Positions 21,720 through 29,566 of a stretch of DNA of 36,155 nt are shown here, piece by piece. How positions within the stretch are numbered: the first letter of the stretch is position 1; every line of letters starts with the position of its first letter. The notes beneath the pieces are model-generated. The model was not told where the DNA came from, searched no databases, and worked only from the letters and a program-made list of their open reading frames with translations. Origin of the DNA: a virus; IMG/VR virus record IMGVR_UViG_3300031951_000588, positions 1 through 36,155 of that record, one strand, 5' to 3'. Made by a program: the position numbers and the translations under genes.

Positions 21720-21877
21720 TACTCTTCTGTTTTATCTTCTTTTTTTACCTTTGCTTTTTTCTCTGTATACAACTTAGCAACCCCTTTTTTAATTAAAGCA
21801 GAACCGTGAGAAGCGTCTAAGTTTGCCACGCTACCTTTTTTGGAGTTGCCAAAGTCGGTTGTAAATTCTACTTTCAT
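21719..21877 (-). CDS. small head-region protein, 52 aa
   Basis: ATG at 21877-21875, TAA at 21721-21719. The product begins MKVEFTTDFGNSKKGSVANL; the first 40 residues contain a short beta/HeH-like element (SHGSALIKKGVAKLY) and the end is highly charged (KKAKVKKEDKTEE). Both ends are translationally coupled (TAATG overlaps with the capsid gene upstream and the connector gene downstream). Small genes in this spot are often capsid decoration or connector accessory proteins, but I cannot assign it. Confidence 0.7.
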   Translation of the reverse strand: MKVEFTTDFGNSKKGSVANLDASHGSALIKKGVAKLYTEKKAKVKKEDKTEE

Positions 21878-23094
21878 TATGCTGGTACTGCGATATCTGC
21901 TAAGGCTTGGTCAATATCATCAACTAAGATGAAAGCACCAGTTTCGTTAGATGAAACGTAAAGTGCAATCGGTTGCTCAGCTAAGATAGTTCTCAAGTTT
22001 TTAGTAAAGTCGTTTCCGTCTAAGTTGATAGAAACTTGGATGTCTTGGTTATAACAGTAGTTAGCTTTTGTAAAGTCTCCTACCAACAACTCATCATCTG
22101 TAAACTCGTTTGAAGCCACAACTCTAACACCAGCCACTACTCTATTATCTAAAGTCGAGAACGGTGGTAAAACATAGTGTCCGTCAGATGCTTTTTTCAA
22201 ATCCATATCAGCTAATCTCTTGTGGGATAAGATAACATAGTTTGGTACAAAATCATCAGCATTTTCAGAAATCAAACCAACTACTACACGAATAAGGTCG
22301 TTTAAGTTTGGCTCAATTACGCTATCAGCATAAGCACCAGCAGAAAACGCAGTAGCCCATTCTTTAATACCTTTTATTTCAGGTGCTGTGCCATTACCAG
22401 CTAATAATTGAGATTGTTTTTTTAATTCCAATTTTCTCAACAAACGAGTTCTTACAGCATCAACAATGTAAGAAGGCTGTCTTAACATTTTTGTAGATAC
22501 TTTGATAAAGTGCGTAACGTTTTGAAGTGCGATTGTGCGCTCTACATAATCAACATCTGATTGCGATTTTGTACCGCCTTCAGCAGTCATTCCAGCATCA
22601 CCCTCTCCAGCTACCTCGTCAATATAGGTAATAGTGTCTAAATCAACACGCATTCCGTTCATAATTCCTTCAGCAAACAATCTGTTTTCAGGTGTTGCGT
22701 AAAGTTCTCCAGTTGATTGTGTCATAGCAACTACAGCACCGCCCCCAGCATTGGTTACGTTGGTAGTTAATACTGGTCCAACTGCTTTCAAAGTGATGTT
22801 TGCAATGTTTCCTTGAGTTTTTTGCGCTTTGATAACATCAGCTTTTTCAACCAATAACTGCTCTAATTCAGAGAAAGGATTTTCTTTTGTTGCGTTTCCT
22901 TTTGTTTTCATTTCAGTAAATTCAAGACCTAACTCGTCTAATTTAGATACTAAACCGTCGATAGCTGATTTTTCAACTCCATTGGCTTTTAAATCTTCTA
23001 ATTGTGTTTTCAAAGCATCATAGTCAGCTTTTGAAACTGTTTCATTTTTAAAGGCATCAATTTTAACCCCTAATTCTTTAATTACTTCTTCCAT
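21877..23094 (-). CDS. major capsid protein, HK97 fold
   Basis: 405 residues. About 1-100 is a charged coiled coil (VIKELGVKIDAFKNETVS...), the delta-domain scaffold that the prohead protease removes. The rest shows the HK97-type pattern: GELYATPENRLFAEGIMNGM (about 130-149), then YIDEVAGEGDAGMTAEGGTK, HFIKVSTKMLRQPSYIVDAV (P-domain spine helix start), then NYVILSHKRLADMDLKKASDG and AGVRVVASNEF (A-domain). It polymerises into the icosahedral shell. It is encoded straight after the protease, as expected. Confidence 0.95.
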   Translation of the reverse strand: MEEVIKELGVKIDAFKNETVSKADYDALKTQLEDLKANGVEKSAIDGLVSKLDELGLEFTEMKTKGNATKENPFSELEQLLVEKADVIKAQKTQGNIANITLKAVGPVLTTNVTNAGGGAVVAMTQSTGELYATPENRLFAEGIMNGMRVDLDTITYIDEVAGEGDAGMTAEGGTKSQSDVDYVERTIALQNVTHFIKVSTKMLRQPSYIVDAVRTRLLRKLELKKQSQLLAGNGTAPEIKGIKEWATAFSAGAYADSVIEPNLNDLIRVVVGLISENADDFVPNYVILSHKRLADMDLKKASDGHYVLPPFSTLDNRVVAGVRVVASNEFTDDELLVGDFTKANYCYNQDIQVSINLDGNDFTKNLRTILAEQPIALYVSSNETGAFILVDDIDQALADIAVPA

Positions 23095-23097
23095 TTT

Positions 23098-23925
23098 TTA
23101 ATTAAATTTTTTTAATAATTCTTTTACTTGTTCGATGTTTAGAGTGTCAATTAACGGCTCTTCTTTGTCTGTTGGAGTGTTTTTAACGGCTTCAACTGAT
23201 ATTGTTGGAGTTGCAAAGTTTGACCCTTTAACAACTGCGCTTCCCTCAATGATTTTGGCTTCGGTAATAGCCCAAAAATAACCTTGTTCATCAGCTACTT
23301 CTTTGTTTACGATTTCTGAATAGTATTTATCCCAAACAGCTTTTTCTTCTTCGTCATATTTGCTGTCTGAATTAATAGCCAATTCAAGTTTAACGTATCG
23401 CATACCTACCGAATGCTCTTTAACGTAACCTTTTGAATATTGCTCAAACATAAACGGATTACGCTCTTTTGATATTTCAGCATTGAAGGTTAAGGCTTCG
23501 GTATCACCTTTATAATTATAGCCTAAATCAGACCATTTAATTGTATTTACAGATACATTTACATTGTCTGTTATAATGTGGTCAAAAGTCATTTTATGCT
23601 CTTGTAAAAGCAATATATTTTTTTGCTCTTTAGCTGATTTATTCCAAATTCCTTTGATATGTACATCACCGTGAGAGTCTAAAATACCAGTTGTATTGAT
23701 TACTAACTTTGCATTAATCTTATTGATATCTGATAAATTAGTAGTTTCTGCCTTTATGGTTTCACCTTTACAATTATCAACCGAAACATAATGCAACATT
23801 GCATCGGCTTCTTTAGTAATCATTTTCTTTTGAGCGATTAAAGTAGATTTATTATCTTTTAATGCCTTAAAAAGTTCTTCTTTAGTCTCAAACTCTTTAT
23901 TTGGAAATTCTTTAACTACTATCAT
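23098..23925 (-). CDS. prohead maturation protease (U35/S78-like)
   Basis: 275 residues. The catalytic pattern of HK97-type prohead proteases is visible: His in LLQEHKMTFD (about residue 113) and Ser in VKEHSVGMRY (about residue 171), between strands NVNVSVNTIKWSDLGYNY and KLELAINSD. It cleaves the scaffold domain of the capsid protein during head maturation. The C-terminal 40 residues (ISVEAVKNTPTDKEEPLID...) are probably a scaffold-like tail. Its ATG overlaps the stop of a 38-codon gene by 4 nt, and the capsid gene starts 3 nt after its stop. Confidence 0.9.
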   Translation of the reverse strand: MIVVKEFPNKEFETKEELFKALKDNKSTLIAQKKMITKEADAMLHYVSVDNCKGETIKAETTNLSDINKINAKLVINTTGILDSHGDVHIKGIWNKSAKEQKNILLLQEHKMTFDHIITDNVNVSVNTIKWSDLGYNYKGDTEALTFNAEISKERNPFMFEQYSKGYVKEHSVGMRYVKLELAINSDSKYDEEEKAVWDKYYSEIVNKEVADEQGYFWAITEAKIIEGSAVVKGSNFATPTISVEAVKNTPTDKEEPLIDTLNIEQVKELLKKFN

Positions 23926-24038
23926 TTTTCTATTACTTTACCCTCTTTCAAGGCTTTATTCTTTTCTTTTACTAAGCGTTCCTTTTCTTCTTTGCTTATT
24001 TGCTTATTTATCTCGGGTAAACTTAATTTCGTACTCAT
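23922..24038 (-). CDS. small charged protein between portal and protease, 38 aa
   Basis: ATG at 24038-24036, TGA at 23924-23922. The product begins MSTKLSLPEINKQISKEEKE and is a single lysine/glutamate-rich helix. It overlaps the portal stop and the protease start, each by 4 nt (ATGA), which is strong evidence of translation. It could be a scaffolding-like peptide or simply a translational linker. Confidence 0.7.
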   Translation of the reverse strand: MSTKLSLPEINKQISKEEKERLVKEKNKALKEGKVIEK

Positions 24039-25246
24039 AACCCTAATTTTATTTTAAAGTCGTCGCTCATTTTCTTTGCTTCGGCTTCCGTTAGTGTTTT
24101 ATTTTCTAAACCAATCTTAATAGTCTCTTGCATCTTTTTAAATGAATCAATCTTTTCATTCATTACTGGTTGCATAATATTCAAATGGTCGTAAGAAGCT
24201 ACTAACTTCTCACCACGCTCAAACAATCCCCATTGTTGACTAAACGAGTTCATTGTGTTGTTTGCAGTAGTCATAATAGAATTTTGCAAATATCTTAACT
24301 CGCCTTTCTCTTGATTTTCAAATGTACTTCCGCCAGTTCCAAAGAAGTTTAAAACATCTTTATTCATATCGTAAGCCAACAAACACTTAAGGGCATCTTG
24401 GCTAAACTGTTCGTCTAAATATAAACGTTTAAAGTCGCTTACTAAGTGCTTAACATCAACGTTAGCGTTGGTTAAGATTAAAGATTTAGAACCTATTTTA
24501 CCTTCTATTGACTTTCTATCACCGTCTTTTATTTGTGCCTCGTTACCGTTTGATTGATTAAGCCCGATATACTTTTGAGACATTTGTAAGTTTACATTCT
24601 TAGACTTAAGGTTTTGCTCAATGTTTTCCAATACCTTAGATATTCCCTTAACACGGCTTAGCGAACTAATAAACCCATTTGGCTTTAGTCCGTTTGATAA
24701 GTCATAAAAAGGAATTAAGTCTTTAATTGAAATCTTATAAGTTTGATTGTCTAACTTATACTCAATTTGTCTATCCCCAAATGCTTTTTTGTCTTTGTCG
24801 GTTACAATGAAGTTTTTAACCTTGTGTTGGTCTTTAAAATCAATTTCACTTGGAATAAGATTATAAAGTGCTTTCGGTATATCGTTGCTAAATGCCTTTA
24901 TTTGATAAGTATAATCTACTCCCACAGCCGACATAAACCACATTTGCTGAAATAGAAAATCCTCGCCCGATTGAAAATAATTAGGCGATTTAAGTAATTT
25001 AACGTAAGGTGAATTTTCTATAATTTGCCCTTTTTGGTCGTAGTGTTGTATATCCATTTGAGAATATATCTTTGACCGCAAAGCGATAATAGTCATTAAC
25101 ACTGGATTTGTTAATGATAAGTGTATGTAGTTTTCTGAATTTACAAAGTCATCGCCGTTAAAAAACTGATAACTAAATTGACCCGCTCTATTGCGCTCTA
25201 CTCTGAATATTTCTCTACCAAATAAGGAAAATGATTTCTCTACCAT
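24035..25246 (-). CDS. portal protein (HK97 type)
   Basis: 403 residues beginning MVEKSFSLFGREIFRVERN. The pattern FVNSENYIHLSLTNPVLMTIIALRSKI, then YVKLLKSPNYFQSGEDFLFQQMWFM, then YDLSNGLKPNGFISSLSRVKGI and ENIEQNLKSKN fits portal proteins of the HK97/PF04860 type (wing and stem helices). Twelve copies form the DNA entry ring and bind terminase. Its own promoter is at 25284-25312 with a conserved hairpin 9 nt before the ATG, so head genes start a transcription unit here, distinct from terminase. Confidence 0.92.
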   Translation of the reverse strand: MVEKSFSLFGREIFRVERNRAGQFSYQFFNGDDFVNSENYIHLSLTNPVLMTIIALRSKIYSQMDIQHYDQKGQIIENSPYVKLLKSPNYFQSGEDFLFQQMWFMSAVGVDYTYQIKAFSNDIPKALYNLIPSEIDFKDQHKVKNFIVTDKDKKAFGDRQIEYKLDNQTYKISIKDLIPFYDLSNGLKPNGFISSLSRVKGISKVLENIEQNLKSKNVNLQMSQKYIGLNQSNGNEAQIKDGDRKSIEGKIGSKSLILTNANVDVKHLVSDFKRLYLDEQFSQDALKCLLAYDMNKDVLNFFGTGGSTFENQEKGELRYLQNSIMTTANNTMNSFSQQWGLFERGEKLVASYDHLNIMQPVMNEKIDSFKKMQETIKIGLENKTLTEAEAKKMSDDFKIKLGL

Positions 25247-25255
25247 TTAATAACC

Positions 25256-25269
25256 ACGCTTCACAGCGT
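25256..25269 (-). promoter_or_regulatory. 5'-UTR hairpin with GTGA tetraloop (copy 1)
   Basis: On the minus strand ACGCT-GTGA-AGCGT forms a 5-bp stem with a GNRA-type loop. AATA..TATT flanks can extend it past a 3-nt bulge. It ends 9 nt before the portal ATG at 25246. The same arrangement precedes the 390-aa tail gene (12745-12758), with a compensatory base-pair change. Confidence 0.65.
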
Positions 25270-25283
25270 TATTGTGTTTGCTA

Positions 25284-25312
25284 CAAATATACAAAAATAT
25301 TTAATATGCAAA
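25284..25312 (-). promoter_or_regulatory. promoter for the head operon (TTTG-N17-TATATTTG)
   Basis: On the minus strand TTTG (25312-25309), 17 nt, TATATTTG (25291-25284). The -7 box is perfect; the spacing is two short of the usual 19. It lies in the 90-bp gap between the terminase and portal genes and predicts a leader of about 30 nt that carries the GTGA hairpin. Confidence 0.6.
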
Positions 25313-25336
25313 CTTTTTTGTAATTATTTTTTAATA

Positions 25337-26530
25337 TTAACTCAAATATCTTGTTTTACTATACCATTTAATCACATACTTTGAAGCGTCGATTAAATCT
25401 TCTCTCGTTTCTTCTGGTATATCTAACTGTATGCCTTGATAAACTTTCCAACTGTAGTTCTCATAGTTTTCTTCTAAGTTGTAGCTTGAGTGGGTATAGT
25501 AGATTTTAGACTTCTGCATTGTTTCAATGGCTGATACAACCGAACCCTGTCCCTTTTGCGCAAAGATAACGTTAAACCCGCTATTCTTTAATTTTCTGCC
25601 CTCTGATTGGTTTAATTCATTCCCGCTATCGCAAATAATTTCAATGTGCTTAGGAATGCCTAAACGGGTTAACTCATCCGATAAAGTGCCTTCTATTTCG
25701 TTTAGTGGCTTGTACAAACGTTCTTTTAAGAAGTAACTACCGTCGCCATCCGTTTTCATTTCAACTAATGCTGTCGGTGCTGACATCCCGAAATCTAAAC
25801 CGTAATAGCTTGGATAAGGCAACATTTTAAACTCATCATCTTCAATGATTTTCCACCCTTTGAAAATACGGTTAGGCTTTTCGGCTTTTAGTCCTAATCC
25901 GTAAACATTCCACATATAAGCGTTTGCAGTTCCTTGTCTTTCGTTTTCTTCTGTTGGTTCGTAAGATAAAATCTTTTTCTTTTGTTCTAACGGACAAAAC
26001 GGATTATCTTTAAAAGTCGAGTGTATAAGTATGCTATTGTTTTGTTTAATTAAATCGTCACTCCATAGCTTCCCAGTTGGGTTGTAGTCCATAAACACAG
26101 CAGTAGTACAGCGCATATCTAATTGGTCGAATACTGACTTAGGTATTTTATAAACCTCGTTAAACCATAAGTAGTCCGAATGATAACCGTGTACTTTTAA
26201 ATCATCGTCAGTACCCTCGATACAAATAGTCGAACCATTTGGAAACGTTAAAACGCTTTCGGTCTTGTTGTAGCTTACATTTTGCCACCCGTCTAAAGTT
26301 GGGTAGTATTTGAGCATATCTTGTAAAACCGTATCTTTAGTGTCTTTTTTTGTATTACGGAAAACAGCTAATTTAGTTCTTGGTTTGCTCCACGCCAATA
26401 TCCAAAATATCTGTAAAATGCTAAAAGTCTTACTCGAACGAGAAGAACCTGAGTTGATAATGTATTTGTACTTTCCGCTATTTAAAGCATCCCAATTATT
26501 CTGAAATACTTGCGTCGCCTTTAGCTTCAT
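25337..26530 (-). CDS. terL: large terminase subunit (TerL)
   Basis: 397 residues. The ATPase has a Walker A-like SGSSRSSKT (about 27-35) and a Walker B-like DYLWFNEVYKIP (about 130) with the catalytic Glu in NEV. The RNase-H-like nuclease shows YYGLDFGMS (about 243, first Asp) and IICDSGN (about 300). It pumps DNA into the head and cuts concatemers. The pattern is of the PBSX/Terminase_6 type. It overlaps TerS by 35 nt in a different frame; a shorter start would lose the conserved N-terminal helix, so I keep the first ATG. Confidence 0.95.
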   Translation of the reverse strand: MKLKATQVFQNNWDALNSGKYKYIINSGSSRSSKTFSILQIFWILAWSKPRTKLAVFRNTKKDTKDTVLQDMLKYYPTLDGWQNVSYNKTESVLTFPNGSTICIEGTDDDLKVHGYHSDYLWFNEVYKIPKSVFDQLDMRCTTAVFMDYNPTGKLWSDDLIKQNNSILIHSTFKDNPFCPLEQKKKILSYEPTEENERQGTANAYMWNVYGLGLKAEKPNRIFKGWKIIEDDEFKMLPYPSYYGLDFGMSAPTALVEMKTDGDGSYFLKERLYKPLNEIEGTLSDELTRLGIPKHIEIICDSGNELNQSEGRKLKNSGFNVIFAQKGQGSVVSAIETMQKSKIYYTHSSYNLEENYENYSWKVYQGIQLDIPEETREDLIDASKYVIKWYSKTRYLS

Positions 26531-26927
26531 CTACTTTGACTATTTCAATTTGAATAGCTTGTGGTTGGTTTATCTTTTCGCCTTGTGTTGTTAAGTCTAC
26601 TTTATCTCCAAACATTTTAGGGTAATATTTAGACGCTTTCCATTTTAAAGTTTGAATAAGTACGTTTGCACTTGCTGGGTCAAGTTCTTTTGATTTAAGC
26701 ATATCGTAAATACTTTCTAACTCTTCTTCAACGCTATCTGCTTTATCTTGTATAGACTTTATATATAGGTCAAATAATTCAGAATGTTCACGCTTCCAAT
26801 TACACCAAGTTTGAAAAGTAGGGTATTCGGCTTTTGATTTTAATACCGTTTTAATATTAAAACCATTTGCTACCTCAGAACAAATTTCTTTGCACATTTC
26901 AAAATCATATTCACTCGGTCTTGCCAT
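26496..26927 (-). CDS. terS: small terminase subunit (TerS)
   Basis: 143 residues. The N-terminus is a DNA-binding HTH (YDFEMCKEICSEVANGFN..KTVLKSKAEYPTFQTWCNWKRE, about 6-50), followed by helices for oligomerisation (DKADSVEEELESIYDM, ...) and a C-terminal tail (GEKINQPQAIQIEIVKVDE) that binds the large subunit. It recognises phage DNA and starts packaging. It overlaps TerL downstream and its ATG overlaps the lipoprotein gene stop by one base. Confidence 0.88.
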   Translation of the reverse strand: MARPSEYDFEMCKEICSEVANGFNIKTVLKSKAEYPTFQTWCNWKREHSELFDLYIKSIQDKADSVEEELESIYDMLKSKELDPASANVLIQTLKWKASKYYPKMFGDKVDLTTQGEKINQPQAIQIEIVKVDEAKGDASISE

Positions 26928-27136
26928 TACTCATCTAAACATTTAATAAACGTACTATTTTGTATTGTTTGTAAAGGTTGTCTTGTTTGACAATCAATTA
27001 AAACGTTTGTGTAGTAGTTATAACATCCTACTGGTGCATTATCTAAATACAATGCTTTTTCACAGTTGCAACTTTCTTGTTCTGGTGTTTCGCAACTATA
27101 AATTAATATCAGCAATAAAATTAGTATTTTTTTCAT
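26927..27136 (-). CDS. small lipoprotein, 69 aa
   Basis: MKKILILLLILIYSCETPE is a lipoprotein signal with Cys15 in the lipobox (I-Y-S-C). The mature part has six more cysteines (CNCEKA, PVGCYNYY, IDCQ, FIKCLDE region), so it is probably disulfide-bonded and periplasmic. The gene lies just upstream of terS, outside any lysis group. Small phage lipoproteins in such places can block receptors after infection (T5 Llp is the known example). That role here is a guess from topology. Confidence 0.7.
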   Translation of the reverse strand: MKKILILLLILIYSCETPEQESCNCEKALYLDNAPVGCYNYYTNVLIDCQTRQPLQTIQNSTFIKCLDE

Positions 27137-27137
27137 T

Positions 27138-27362
27138 TTAATTCGGAAACATTAATCTTTTTAACTGCAAACATTCTTTTAAACGTTCGTAAACTTTGCT
27201 ATCGTAAACACAAGGATATTCAGTCCCGCCTATTACGATTTGCATTACTTCTTCGCTACTTAGATACATTCCGTTAACTGACCACTCATCAAAGTGGAAT
27301 GGTACTTCTGATAGTTCGTCTTCTTCTATACCTAAGAATATTTTTAATAGTACTGTTTGCAT
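27138..27362 (-). CDS. hypothetical protein, 74 aa
   Basis: I place the start at the ATG at 27362 (MQTVLLKIFLGIEEDEL); the frame is open to a TTG at 27380 but the ATG is more plausible. A short acidic protein with FHFDEWSVNGMYLSSEEVMQI and an IGGTEYPCVYDSKVYERLKE end. I do not recognise it. It lies 1 nt upstream of the lipoprotein gene. Confidence 0.65.
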   Translation of the reverse strand: MQTVLLKIFLGIEEDELSEVPFHFDEWSVNGMYLSSEEVMQIVIGGTEYPCVYDSKVYERLKECLQLKRLMFPN

Positions 27363-27380
27363 AAAAACAAAGTTAAACAA

Positions 27381-27767
27381 TTACTTTGAACTTTGCAAAT
27401 TTATTTTAACCAACTCACAACTTGGATTCTTCACAAACCATTCAAGGAAATCATCATCAATAGCTTGTACATTATCTTTGATTAAGTCTTGGTCTGTTGT
27501 TAGGATGATTTTTTTCCATTGGTCATTTCTTTGATGTGTTCCACGATGTTTTTCAAATTGTCCACATAAAACAGATTCTATATCTGTTATGATACACCAA
27601 TCTCCTTGTTTAATTTCTTCATCAGAAGTGATGTAGATGTTTTGGTTAGTATAAGAATCATTTTTACTTGCAGTTGCACTTTGTACTAATCCTAATACAA
27701 AATTTCCATTGTTTCCAATTCTTAACCTACTTGGTTTGTCTGTTTGGATTACGTGTAAATTTTTCAT
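27381..27767 (-). CDS. conserved hypothetical phage protein, 128 aa
   Basis: MKNLHVIQTDKPSRLRIGNN, then NIYITSDEEIKQGDWCI, then KKIILTTDQDLIKDNVQAID and FLEWFVKNPSCELVKI. This is a pattern I recognise from a family of conserved proteins found in many Bacteroidota phages and mobile elements, with no assigned function. The predicted fold is alpha/beta with a Trp/Cys-rich core. It overlaps the 121-aa gene stop-start (ATGA) and is followed at short spacing by the 74-aa gene. Confidence 0.75.
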   Translation of the reverse strand: MKNLHVIQTDKPSRLRIGNNGNFVLGLVQSATASKNDSYTNQNIYITSDEEIKQGDWCIITDIESVLCGQFEKHRGTHQRNDQWKKIILTTDQDLIKDNVQAIDDDFLEWFVKNPSCELVKINLQSSK

Positions 27768-28129
27768 AAGTTATCTTTTATATAGTTATCTATTGCGGTG
27801 TGTATTGATTGTTTGTCGATTTTATTAACATATTCTGGAATAAATTCGATTCCATCCGCCATAAACTCTTTAGCGTTGTTTAAATGCCATTGGGTAACGT
27901 AGTTGGAGTATTCATTCATTAATTTTGATACTACTTCTCTATTTTGAAATAGCCAATCATTTGAAGAATTATTGTGGTAATTTATCAATAACTCCTCCGC
28001 ACTCATTAACGGCTCTTTTTTATTTTCCATTTCTTTGGCTTGTAAATAATTCAATTCATAGACTTGTTTGTCATAATGATTCAAACTATTATAAAATATA
28101 TCTAATGCACTTTGTTTTTTATTGCTCAT
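27764..28129 (-). CDS. hypothetical helical protein, 121 aa
   Basis: It begins MSNKKQSALDIFYNSLNHYD. Highly charged helices (YELNYLQAKEMENKKEPLMS, MNEYSNYVTQWHLNNAKEF) and a C-terminal IHTAIDNYIKDNL. It resembles accessory proteins that sit beside the preceding conserved family in Bacteroidota phages. No catalytic motif. It overlaps the 128-aa gene by 4 nt. Confidence 0.65.
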   Translation of the reverse strand: MSNKKQSALDIFYNSLNHYDKQVYELNYLQAKEMENKKEPLMSAEELLINYHNNSSNDWLFQNREVVSKLMNEYSNYVTQWHLNNAKEFMADGIEFIPEYVNKIDKQSIHTAIDNYIKDNL

Positions 28130-28131
28130 TT

Positions 28132-28224
28132 TTATTTGTTTTTTAGTTCGTTTAAAATCTCATCTAACTTAAAGCATATCACCCACAACGGGACTACTAT
28201 TAAAAATGTTTGTACAAATTCCAT
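28132..28224 (-). CDS. tiny membrane protein, 30 aa
   Basis: ATG at 28224-28222, TAA at 28134-28132. One hydrophobic helix (FVQTFLIVVPLWVICFK, about 3-19) with a charged C-terminal tail (LDEILNELKNK). It lies 2 nt upstream of the 121-aa gene. Single-helix peptides like this can be inhibitors of membrane processes or lysis regulators; its reality rests on spacing and composition. Confidence 0.5.
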   Translation of the reverse strand: MEFVQTFLIVVPLWVICFKLDEILNELKNK

Positions 28225-28241
28225 ATTATTTTTATTTTGTT

Positions 28242-28334
28242 TTAGTCGTTAAATAATTCCTCTTGTTTAATATCAAATATGGTAATCAATTCCTTTGCTG
28301 TGGTTATAGCTTCAAAGTCTTTTAATTTTTTCAT
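28242..28334 (-). CDS. tiny hypothetical protein, 30 aa
   Basis: ATG at 28334-28332, TAA at 28244-28242. The product begins MKKLKDFEAITTAKELITIF; it is a single amphipathic helix with an acidic end. It is in line with its neighbours (17 nt to the next ATG and 12 nt after the previous stop). Function unknown. Confidence 0.45.
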   Translation of the reverse strand: MKKLKDFEAITTAKELITIFDIKQEELFND

Positions 28335-28346
28335 AATGTTTGTGTT

Positions 28347-28595
28347 TTATTTAATTCCGTATTTTTTATTATAAAATTCTTCAGGATTTGTTTCAGTGTA
28401 TAAACTTACGCTCATAGAATTTAATAAAGTCTCTTGTTTACCTATATAAAACGCATCTTATATTTGTTGTTTTTCAAGTTCTAAAAACGGGTGACATTTA
28501 TTTATAAATTCTCTACCCTCTACCGTATGAATGTTAAATAAATTTGGATATTCCGTTTCTAATTTGCTAAATAATTCTTGTAATGCTGTTTTCAT
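28347..28595 (-). pseudogene. small conserved phage gene interrupted by an in-frame TAA at codon 46
   Basis: The frame opens at the ATG at 28595 (MKTALQELFSKLETEYP) and reaches a TAA at 28460-28458. It then continues in the same frame for 36 more codons to TAA at 28349-28347. The part around the stop, FLELEKQQI*DAFYIGKQE, and the end TNPEEFYNKKYG match the core and C-terminal motif of a known family of small Bacteroidota phage proteins (EKQQI-x-A...G...EEYYN). The TAA falls in the middle of the conserved helix. It is thus a nonsense-mutated gene, a readthrough gene, or a sequence error. Confidence 0.6.
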
Positions 28596-28598
28596 TTT

Positions 28599-28619
28599 AA
28601 AAGTGCGTTACAGTCGCAC
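28599..28619 (-). terminator. hairpin with short T-run, probable terminator
   Basis: On the minus strand GTGCG (28619-28615) pairs with CGCAC (28607-28603) around a 7-nt loop, followed by TTTT. It lies between the 79-aa gene and the interrupted gene. The T-run is short, so partial termination is likely. Confidence 0.5.
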
Positions 28620-28630
28620 CCCTGATTTAA

Positions 28631-28870
28631 TTAACCTACTAATCTTGATGCCTTAATGCAAGGAGCCATACTATAATTTTCAGTAACTACATATTCCTCG
28701 TTATTGTAAACTTTTACTTTTTTAGAAATGGAGTCGGATGGGTTTCCAAATCTTTCAAACTTAACTGTTTTTTCAGTTCTTTTAACACAGATATATTTAA
28801 CTGATAAATCAGCATCAGTAATAAATCTCATTTCGTAAATGTTTCCGATTTCAAATTTTGTAGTTGTCAT
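28631..28870 (-). CDS. small hypothetical protein, 79 aa
   Basis: It begins MTTTKFEIGNIYEMRFITDA and is beta-rich (LSVKYICVKRTEKTVKFERFG, KKVKVYNNEEYVVTENY), likely a small OB- or SH3-like barrel. It is the first gene after composite promoter B and is followed by a hairpin, suggesting high expression. No family is recognised; a nucleic-acid-binding role would fit the fold pattern but is not shown. Confidence 0.65.
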   Translation of the reverse strand: MTTTKFEIGNIYEMRFITDADLSVKYICVKRTEKTVKFERFGNPSDSISKKVKVYNNEEYVVTENYSMAPCIKASRLVG

Positions 28871-28896
28871 AATATTTCTGTTTTAATTTGTTGATG

Positions 28897-28966
28897 TAAA
28901 ACTACTTTAATAGTTTTGATTTAGAAAATAAAATCGATGAAATACATATAAATCCGATTAAGTGTA
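28897..28966 (-). promoter_or_regulatory. composite promoter, copy B (tandem element + TAGTTTTA)
   Basis: On the minus strand ACACTTAATCGGATT (28965-28951) and GTATTTCATCGATT (28945-28932) have their CG steps 20 bp apart. After 27 nt comes TAGTTTTA (28904-28897), and the ATG is at 28870. The distal element overlaps the last codons of ninG. Confidence 0.72.
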
Positions 28967-29566
28967 AATACCTAACCTTTCATTATATTTTTTTCTTAAC
29001 TCAAGCCTTACTTTTGGCGGGTATTGCAAATCCAAAACCTTTAACTCTTTTACTATTTGCCCTGCAATAGTAATTTTTTCTTTTAATTCGTCTTGGCTTA
29101 ATTTAAGAACTTTATAGACACTTTTAAGATTTAAAACATAGTCTTTATAACATTTACCGTAAACCTCGCTTAAACCGTTAATATAATTAATTTGGTCACC
29201 ACTTAGATACTGATTAGCATAAACACTTTGAGCGTGTATATTGTCTAAGTGAAATCTTAATGCGGGATTACTGCCGACTGAATAAAGGTGACCTGCGTCA
29301 AATTTATCGTTTAATGGTTTTAAAGTTGAAATGCATTGACTACCTTTATCAATTAACCGAACTATTGTATTTATTTCTTTTTGGAGTTCTTTTAAATAGT
29401 CTGAATTGCTTTTCAATCCCTCTCTAGTCATTTTATCCTTTGCTCTTTGCTGTTTGGCTTTTACTTCTTTTGCGTGGCTTATAGCGCATTTATATCCACA
29501 AACAGACTGCAACGCCTGAATAGGCGTAAATACCTCTTTACAAACTTTGCATTTTTTAGGCTTCAT
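28958..29566 (-). CDS. ninG: NinG (Rap)-like recombination protein
   Basis: 202 residues. MKPKKCKVCKEVFTPIQALQSVCGYKCAI is the N-terminal zinc knuckle (CxxC ... C-x3-C). LKPLNDKFDAGHLYSVGSNPALRFHLDNIHAQSVYANQYLSG (about 98-140) is the NinG core. In lambda NinG/Rap is a junction-specific endonuclease that promotes recombination. It acts on branched DNA during phage recombination, alongside the ERF and SSB proteins encoded elsewhere. Its start overlaps the stop of the 115-aa gene. Confidence 0.92.
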   Translation of the reverse strand: MKPKKCKVCKEVFTPIQALQSVCGYKCAISHAKEVKAKQQRAKDKMTREGLKSNSDYLKELQKEINTIVRLIDKGSQCISTLKPLNDKFDAGHLYSVGSNPALRFHLDNIHAQSVYANQYLSGDQINYINGLSEVYGKCYKDYVLNLKSVYKVLKLSQDELKEKITIAGQIVKELKVLDLQYPPKVRLELRKKYNERLGIYT

